Source: Antitrichia curtipendula
Lineage: Eukaryota; Streptophyta; Bryopsida; Hypnales; Leucodontaceae
Reading direction: 5' to 3'
Length of the DNA: 64,000 bases
NCBI GenBank assembly: GCA_951230915.1
Contig: OX579634.1
Coordinates: 51,721,570 to 51,785,569 of the forward strand
Shown here: positions 56,957 to 64,000 of the stretch, in pieces
Numbering within the stretch: position 1 is the stretch's first letter
How the letters are laid out: each line of letters opens with the position of its first letter
Notes under the pieces: model-generated
What the model saw: only the letters and a program-made list of their open reading frames with translations
Database searches by the model: none
What the model was told of the DNA's origin: nothing
Position numbers and translations under genes: made by a program

Positions 56957-59900
56957 ATGGTTATGATGGAGACGACTGATGGCGGCACGAGACAGAGGAA
57001 AAGCCGCTGTAACAGTAGCGAGGGGATGCATTCGTCACCGGTGTCTACTTCGTACGGAAATTCTTCTCCATTGGAACGGGATAATGTTATCTGTCGAGCT
57101 GAGCTAGAGGTACATACACCGTACTTTTGCATTACCTTTCCCTGATCATACTCTGTCCTACGCAGTCAAACAAGCAGGTCTTCGGCGTATGAGTGCACTT
57201 GTCATTCTCTTTTCCTACTTTTATATATCTTCCGGTAAGCTGCGAAGTGTCCCTTCGCATCACCAAGGAGGATGTGCATTTCAATTGCCCGTGAGGATAT
57301 ATCGCACGAGGCTTAAAGTTTTGATCCATAATGAGGAAAATCTTTTTTCCAATATCGCCCATTGCCTGCAGAGTTTCATTTTTCTTTTCCAGCTCTTCCT
57401 GCGGAGCAACATGTTCTGCTTTTCATGTCCATCTAAAAGTCTTCTGCAATAACTTTCAGGGTGTACGATATTCTTTGAATCAAAAGATTCCTGCTCTCAT
57501 TGCACGATCTTCACTTCCAAGATTCGTGGTGGGAAAGCAGTCAGTTTAGTTGTTTTGAGAGTGGGAGACTCGGGTGTGTTAGATCCTTGAGAAACTTTCA
57601 ATACTAAAGCTCTTAAGGAGTTTTTGTTAACGCTTGTTATCGGTTTCCTACTTCGGAGCAATCCAACAGGAAATTTAATTGGCTTGGTAGTCCACTTATT
57701 TTGGTTTCGTCGTCTTTATGCGTTAGTATATCCGGAGCACAATCCTCAATCTTACTGTGGATGCGAAGTACATCTGTCCTTCTAGAGATACCGTTTGTTT
57801 TCCGAGAATTACTTTTACCCCCTATCATAATTGTTGAGTTAGTGCCAGTACTCGTAGTATGCCTCCTATATGTGTAACGCACTTCTAGAAATGTTTGCAG
57901 GTCTGTGGGCGTGCTTGTGACTCGTCTCTTTTTGATTAAGTTTCTCTGAATGTGTTGGTATTCATGTCGTGATGAAGATTGCTCTCTGACTTTCTTGGGT
58001 CAGTTTCATCAATCATACTATCGTTATCGAATTTCAGTTCAGACTGTTGAGAAACTTGGTATTAATTCGGTCGCTCTTTTGGTCTACAGAGGAAATGGAA
58101 GTCGGACAAATACGAGCAATCAAGACGATGCTCGAATGCTAGCCAAGGGAGTCGGGTAAGTGGGTTAAAAGTAACGACTTGCAGACTTGTTTTGATGTGA
58201 ACGAAGGATTAGCCATTTATCACTAATTAGACCAGCACGTTCTCTCACGCAGAATCGTATCTACTCGTTAGAAAGTATTCTTTAGAATGGAGATACAAAT
58301 ATGGTCCTTAGTGGTTACAAATATACAATATGGTTACAATGAAGATTGGAGGATGCAAGATAAACGATAATACCTTATTTTTATCTTCACCAAGTTTTCG
58401 TACTGCGAAGTGCAGTTAAGTACCATATATTCAGTTCTGAAAAATATTTCTTATCAATTTTCTACAGTTAAGCTTCGAGAGGACTGGGGCACAGGATTGC
58501 GGCCTGAGTGGGAGCGGCAAGGTTGAAGAAAGAAGGTAATCAAACGTTTTTTTCCTTGAACTTCCACAGGGGTTCAATTTCTGTGCTTATTTCTACCGTC
58601 ACCTGGTTCTGAATCAGTTGATATTTATTTGAGCCCGATTTGCCGTTTTACTTCCCTTTTTCTGAAGCCATCAGCATTTGAGACCAATTTCCGTGTAAAC
58701 AGATCAGTTTAGGGTTTACTGTCAGGTCTCTCCTCGTCGAAATGTTAGGAAGGTGAATTGGCGAACACAGGAAATGACAGGTAGTTATTTGCTTCACGCA
58801 GCTCAAATTTGAAGCAGGGTCGCAAGCAGCAGAAAGCTCGGCAGTCGCTTGCCTCGAAAGTTTGTTTAAACCAGTTGTCTTCGGAGTCCTTACCTGATGT
58901 AAGCGAGGTAGGAATGTGCCACATCCCAGGTCGCCCCTATCTTGTTTTTCAGTGTTTATTTTATCAAGATAGTTTAAAAGAAGAAAGGAATTGTGCTTTC
59001 GCAAGTTTTATTGCTCTTCGTATAGTTATTGCGGAGTATTTTCCTTCATAATTTTTGTTTTGGTTATGTTCTTTCTTTTCTTATCCGAAATGACAGTGAC
59101 TTCCTATTTATGTATAATATGAAGTGAACTTTGGCTCAATAGGTAAGTGGCGATGAAGACCAAGGTGACCTATCACACTCCAAGACTTTTGAACGTCTGG
59201 TGCAGCTGTCTGAACTTGAAAAGGAAGTAAGTCGCGTTGCGATTACTTTTTGTACAACTTTCAGAACAGTGTTATACTTGTCGTACCGGTAGGTTGTAAT
59301 GCAGTTTAAAGTTTCCTAAGAGGACGAGTGGATGCAGGTCTTGTCGCTGCATAAACGGTTGGCAGAGGAGCTTGAGTTACGAACAGTGTTGGAAAGTGCG
59401 TTAGAAAATTCTTCAGGAACTTTGACCAATTTTCCGCGTCATCTTCCGATTTCTGTAAGCCTTTTAACGTTGACATTTGAAGATCCTGGTTTTTATTTAT
59501 TTCCTTGTTTGGTCCTGATCATGTTTTCATTTCATGTTTTTCCCTTGCTGTATCATGATGATCTGGGAACGACTTGACAATTGCCGACTGTATGTGGTGC
59601 AGGCCCAGGAACTCCTGGCCAACATTACTCTGTTGGAGGTAGCGGTTTTGAAACTGGAGGAGCAATCGTCAGTTCTACAGAGTGAAGTAGGTCAGGCTCG
59701 CACAGAGAGGGAGATAGCTGAGCTGAGGCTTTCTTCATCTGAAAGTTCTCACTCAAAGCTCGAAGGGTCTAATCTGCACTTCTCTTCTTCTGACTTCAGT
59801 GGAACTCTTAGAGACGATCACGCCTTGAGCTCGCCTAGCACAGAACCTGAGTCTGATGGTCTACATTTGAAGGCGGTTGGTACTCCAGCGTTTGAAGAGA

Positions 59901-62900
59901 CGACTACCCAACAGGCTTGCATTTCTCTTGGGTGTCCTATGCTCGGACAGGAATTGGAGTTTGGACAAGAACCTCAAAATAGTTGGAAGGTATTTTTGAT
60001 AATCCTTCACGGTTCAGTTGTCAGTTATCCGAAGTGGAGAGTCGTGTTCTATGTTGAATAACACCATCGCAGTATGGTCTTATAGAAGTTCCGTAATTAC
60101 TCAAAACTTATAAGTGATTTCAGTTAGTACTGATCAGCTTATGTTTGTTTGTTTCTACCTGATAGGAACAACGAGCTCTTACACTGCGACAGGATCTTCG
60201 TTTGACGGTTCCAGAGTTTCTTGAAGATGACCGTGCAACCGCGTTACCCTTACGTGTACATCATGAATATGATTCAAGTAGTGATAGTCGGAGCCAAAGA
60301 TTGAAACCGTTTTGGAAGGAGAACCCCCTAGAGGAGGAAGAATATTGGATACCTCTTAACGAACATCATCCACAAGCAATGTTTGCTGAAGCTTATTGTG
60401 ACTCTCCTCAAGATTGCAACGTAGACACTTGTCTTGAGTCAGTCGGGTATTTAGGACTCGATGAGGACACGCCTTGTTTTTCCCCTGCTATTATAGCTGA
60501 AACTCTGCGACCTCAATCCCCAGACCTGGCTGATCTTGCTGAGGATTACGATATGTCTTTCATTCCTGTAGCTGAAGTTTTGTGGAAACCTTCGACGGTA
60601 AAGCCTTTACTATGTTCGAAGGATATTGGAAACGAGATTCCAAGCATGCCAGCACTGGCAACCAAGCCAGAATCGTGGAGCTTTACGTCCGAGGACGGTC
60701 ATCCTCGGCCGGAGAGTGGCTCCGTTCCTCACAGCATGATTTTTGAGGATCGGCCTTGGACACAATTGGCCGAAACTCCTTCCCTTGACGAGGTGAAGAT
60801 TTCTCCCTCTCTCAACAAATCGTTTTTATACACTTCTTCATCGCCACAAACTGTTTTCTGTTGCATTTTCGCAGCTTTGAATGATATGTTTTGCATCGTG
60901 CCTGCGTATTTAGCATAAATTTAGGGTTATCGGTCCTCGAACTTATTGCAATGCTGTTTCTGTGTTCCAAATTTCTAAGATACTTGTCATGCAGCAAAAA
61001 ACGAAGTACCGGATTGGTGTCATGAATGTTCGTGAGCAGAGACGGCAGGGTATCCTGGAAAAGAATTGTGATAAAGCGAAATCGTTCGGGTCCTCTCAGA
61101 CGTCTAGCATCTCATCGGTAGGTCGCTTGGAATCCTTTTCACCCCTTCTTCTCATAAATTGTCCTTCGGAGTAAAAATTGGTGAATGAACGTACATTCAT
61201 CACTACATGTTAAGTGATAAAGGTTCAACATATCCCTATTTCAGAAGTTCACTTGTCTTAGTGTTCTGGGTAACAATACTGATTCCAGTTCGTTCTCTGG
61301 CAGGCAAAATCTGGTGTCCTTCTGTCTCCAATATGGTCACCAGTAGACACAGATGCAGAGAAAGAGGATGTGTATGAATCACGGGAAAGTGTCGAGATGG
61401 AAAATGATTATGGTCTCGCTTCATCATTTAAGTCACCCAACGAGCTTTCAGAGGAAATGGTGCAATGCATGATCAGTATTTACCGGCATCTTGCTGAATC
61501 AAACAATACAGCTGAAGAGTCTTCATCACTGGATAATACTCAGTCTCCTTCATCCTTCACAGCAACCACGAACTTGTCCACCTCCTCGCTCAGTGAATCG
61601 TCTCTACTATCAGTTACACGGAGTCCTCTTGTTGACCTTCGTAGCAAGGAGGTGTTGGGAAGTGATGCCTCTCCCGACCCCTTCAAATCAAGGGGTAAGA
61701 TTCCGTGGGCAGACGTAGGTCCATATGCCCGTGTGTTGGAGGTCTCGTGGCTTACGGTGGGCAAAGACCAGCTCGACTTCGCGGCACAAGCCTTACGGAG
61801 TTTCAAGTGAGCTTCAAGTTCTCACACCTTATTTTTTGAAGTTTTTACCTCTTTGAAATAAATGCACATGTTCGCATGAAATAATTAGATTTGCTTGGGG
61901 GGGGGGGGGGGGCATACACATTTCTTTGTGTAATAGAAGTTCGAATTTGCAGGATATTGGTGGAACAGTTGTCAAGAGTGGATCCTTCAAGTTTAAAGCA
62001 TGAAGAAAAACTCGCATTTTGGATCAATCTTTACAACGCGCTTCTAATGCATGTAAGATTTACCTTGACAAGATGGGTGTTTGCGATATTCCTATGGTCC
62101 ATCCTGTGAAAGACGGCGTTATATTTCTTGTGCTTGTTTTGATTTAGTGAATTTTTTAAGGTACGCCCTCACCCACTCATACTCAGGTGTGCGTTGTCTG
62201 CACTTATTATTTCATATCTTTAACGTTAAACTGTCCTCGGAAACTGCTCAAATGTTGCAGGCATATTTGGCATATGGTATTCCAAGGAGTGATCTCAAGT
62301 TCTTCGCTTTGCTTCAGAAGGTATTTTTGCATAGTCTCACTTTTATGTAATAGTTGTCGCCCTCTAATTATAGTTCTCTAGATGGTTCAATGATGTCCTT
62401 TCTACATATGTCTCTTTGCGCTGTGTAGCTGAGTCGTACTGCGATTTGCAGGCAGCTTACACTGTGGGAGGGCACTCATTCAACGCTGCTACGATGGAGT
62501 TCTGTCTTCTGAGGTCGAAGTCAACAACCCATCGACCTCAACTTGTAAGCACTTCAGCTCTTGCATGCCACTAAAAATTATTTGTGGAATAGCAATCGCA
62601 AACATTTGGTATCCTTCAATCCATTGGTGGATTAATTGGGGAGCTCAATATGGTTCAAATCGTTTTAATCAACATTATAGAACTCGTTTTCTGGATTTTA
62701 GTATGAACAAAAATTAGATTCTTGTTTACCTGTATCATGTGTTCCTGAAGAAAAGTTTCTAACACCTCCTTAATGATCCAGACTCTCTTGATGTCCTTAC
62801 ACAAGAATAAACTTACTGAGGACCAAAGTAAATTTGCACTTGATCATCCGGAGTCGCTTGTCAGCTTCGGTTTATGCAGTGGCACGCGATCATCACCCAT

Positions 62901-63604
62901 GGTACGTATTTTTGGTTGCTTGCAGCATGGTTGAGTTGATTAGAACCATTCGAACGTGTCTTGTTCTATCTCTCATCAATCGAATCTTTGTCTTTTACGC
63001 GCACTAATCAGATGTGCTCTCTTTCCTGAGAAACCTTATCCTTCCGCATTTTAGTCTGATTTATACAGTGATTGGTCTTTTCGATTTGGTCCGAGGTTGG
63101 TGTACCTGTGCTGTAGCTACATCTACATTAGCATCAGAATTCGCTGCCCTGCAGGGTTCTGTTGACATTCACTGATGCGGTTACAATGAATACCTTTCAG
63201 TGACTAATATATTTACTGGTTCATGGATGACCATGAGGTGGAACTTAAGATCTTATAAAACATTTTTGCACTCGCAGGTTCGAGTGTACAAATCTAAACA
63301 TGTGAAATCACAGCTCGAAGATGCACTTCACGACTACACAAGGGCGGCAGTAGGAATCTCAACAAAAGGCAGGCTGTTGGTTCCCAAGTTGCTCTACACC
63401 TACGCTCGTGAATTTGTAGAAGATTCTGGCCTCCTAGATTGGATATGCAACCGTCTTCCAAGTAATCAAGTAGCTGTCGTATTTGAATGCATTCAACAAC
63501 GGAGACATCGTTTTCTCGGTTCCAAAAACTTCAACGTTTTGCCGAATGACTACACATTTCGGTACATATTTCCTGCGGAGGTTTCCTCGAAGACAGTGTT
63601 TTGA
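56957..63604 (+). CDS. Leucine-zipper (MIP1-type) and DUF547 domain protein, 15 coding exons
   Basis: Coding exons: 56957-57109, 58090-58155, 58468-58535, 58802-58907, 59143-59226, 59338-59454, 59603-59989, 60166-60792, 60995-61117, 61304-61806, 61953-62052, 62261-62320, 62452-62544, 62782-62901 and 63278-63604. All junctions are GT-AG and phases agree, giving 977 residues. A TAG lies in frame 9 bp before the chosen ATG. Residues about 150-260 form the leucine-zipper coiled coil (LEKEVLSLHKRLAEELELR). A Ser/acidic-rich, probably disordered middle follows. The DUF547 domain spans about 740-890, with HEEKLAFWINLYNALLMH, AYLAYGIPRSDL, GGHSF (804-) and DHPESLVSFGLCSG. The C-terminal helix region closes the protein. 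DUF547/MIP1-zipper proteins are conserved in plants and of largely unknown biochemical role. Exons 2 and 8 have the least certain edges. Confidence 0.9.
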
Positions 63605-64000
63605 TTCTTAACTCCTATCATTCTGTAATCATCTTGGGAGTAAAATTAGTTCATTTCTGATGTCGCTATGTGCACTTGAGTGAACTAATGAAGGCAGTAG
63701 TTGTATGTAATGGAGTTTCACAGTTGCAGCATTTCTTCTGGAAGATACTTGATGTTCTTCCAGACTTAATCGTAGAAATTCTCTTCTGCTCCCCAGTGGG
63801 CCTAGAAATTTGGTAACTGATGAGTTTGAAAAAAAAATTTAGTGATATTTAGAATAGGTATTTCTTGAGTGTCTCCTGCCCTGAATTGTGATGGAGTACA
63901 TCTTGTACCTAGGGTCACCACCTTGTGTGACAATGTGTAAAGTAGATTGCAGATTAACGAATCTGCAGGGGAATGGCTGGTTTTTCCCTGTTACACCCCC
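63605..64000 (+). other. 3' untranslated region/downstream flank of the DUF547 gene
   Basis: No further coding sequence was seen. There is no canonical AATAAA; AT-rich stretches near 63,640 and 63,830 could serve as polyadenylation signals. Confidence 0.45.

Overview
The window is nuclear DNA of a land plant. It has one intron-rich plant gene (56,957-63,604, a leucine-zipper/DUF547 protein with GT-AG introns and a GC-rich 5' region), long AT-rich intergenic DNA, and many plant-type DNA transposons. The transposase-like families seen here are ones I associate from memory with seedless plants (lycophytes, mosses, liverworts). I cannot name the species.

Layout. 1-4.3 kb: AT-rich, non-coding, with hairpin and TTAA-flanked miniature elements. 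4.3-11.6 kb (minus strand): a decayed gene with a ParB-like 'WDG..' region and a beta-class-methyltransferase-like C-terminus. One CACTA element (4,526-6,739, TGA duplication) splits its last exon. A second CACTA copy (7,276 to about 9,295), itself holding a 232-bp hairpin element, fills the place where the middle of the methyltransferase should be. 12.4-15.7 kb (plus): a decayed MULE-like transposase gene. 15.7-21.8 kb: non-coding, with two more TTAA-flanked elements.

21,848-40,849 is the most interesting part. A 28-bp terminal inverted repeat (one mismatch) is flanked on both sides by ATCA and encloses about 19.0 kb. Next to the left end, reading outward on the minus strand, is a large DUF7869-type protein with RNase-H/DDE-like motifs. 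Next to the right end, reading outward on the plus strand, are two adjacent reading frames: one with a ParB-like DGQH region and one with a degenerate methyltransferase-like fold. I read this as one giant terminal-inverted-repeat transposon. Its own transposase is the presumed mobilising function, and the ParB-like/methyltransferase-like pair is either accessory machinery or cargo. This copy is decayed: it has a frameshift and several in-frame TAG/TGA codons, and smaller elements are nested inside it.

40.9-54.9 kb: intergenic DNA with simple repeats, G-rich tracts, further TTAA-flanked elements and one exon-like fragment. 54.9-64.0 kb: the DUF547 gene with its GC-rich promoter/5'UTR and its 3' flank, the only clearly intact gene. 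The stops in the transposon genes are all TAG or TGA, where Gln, Arg or Trp would fit. This is what cytosine-methylation decay of silenced plant transposons looks like.

All family assignments come from reading motifs by eye. No database search was run.
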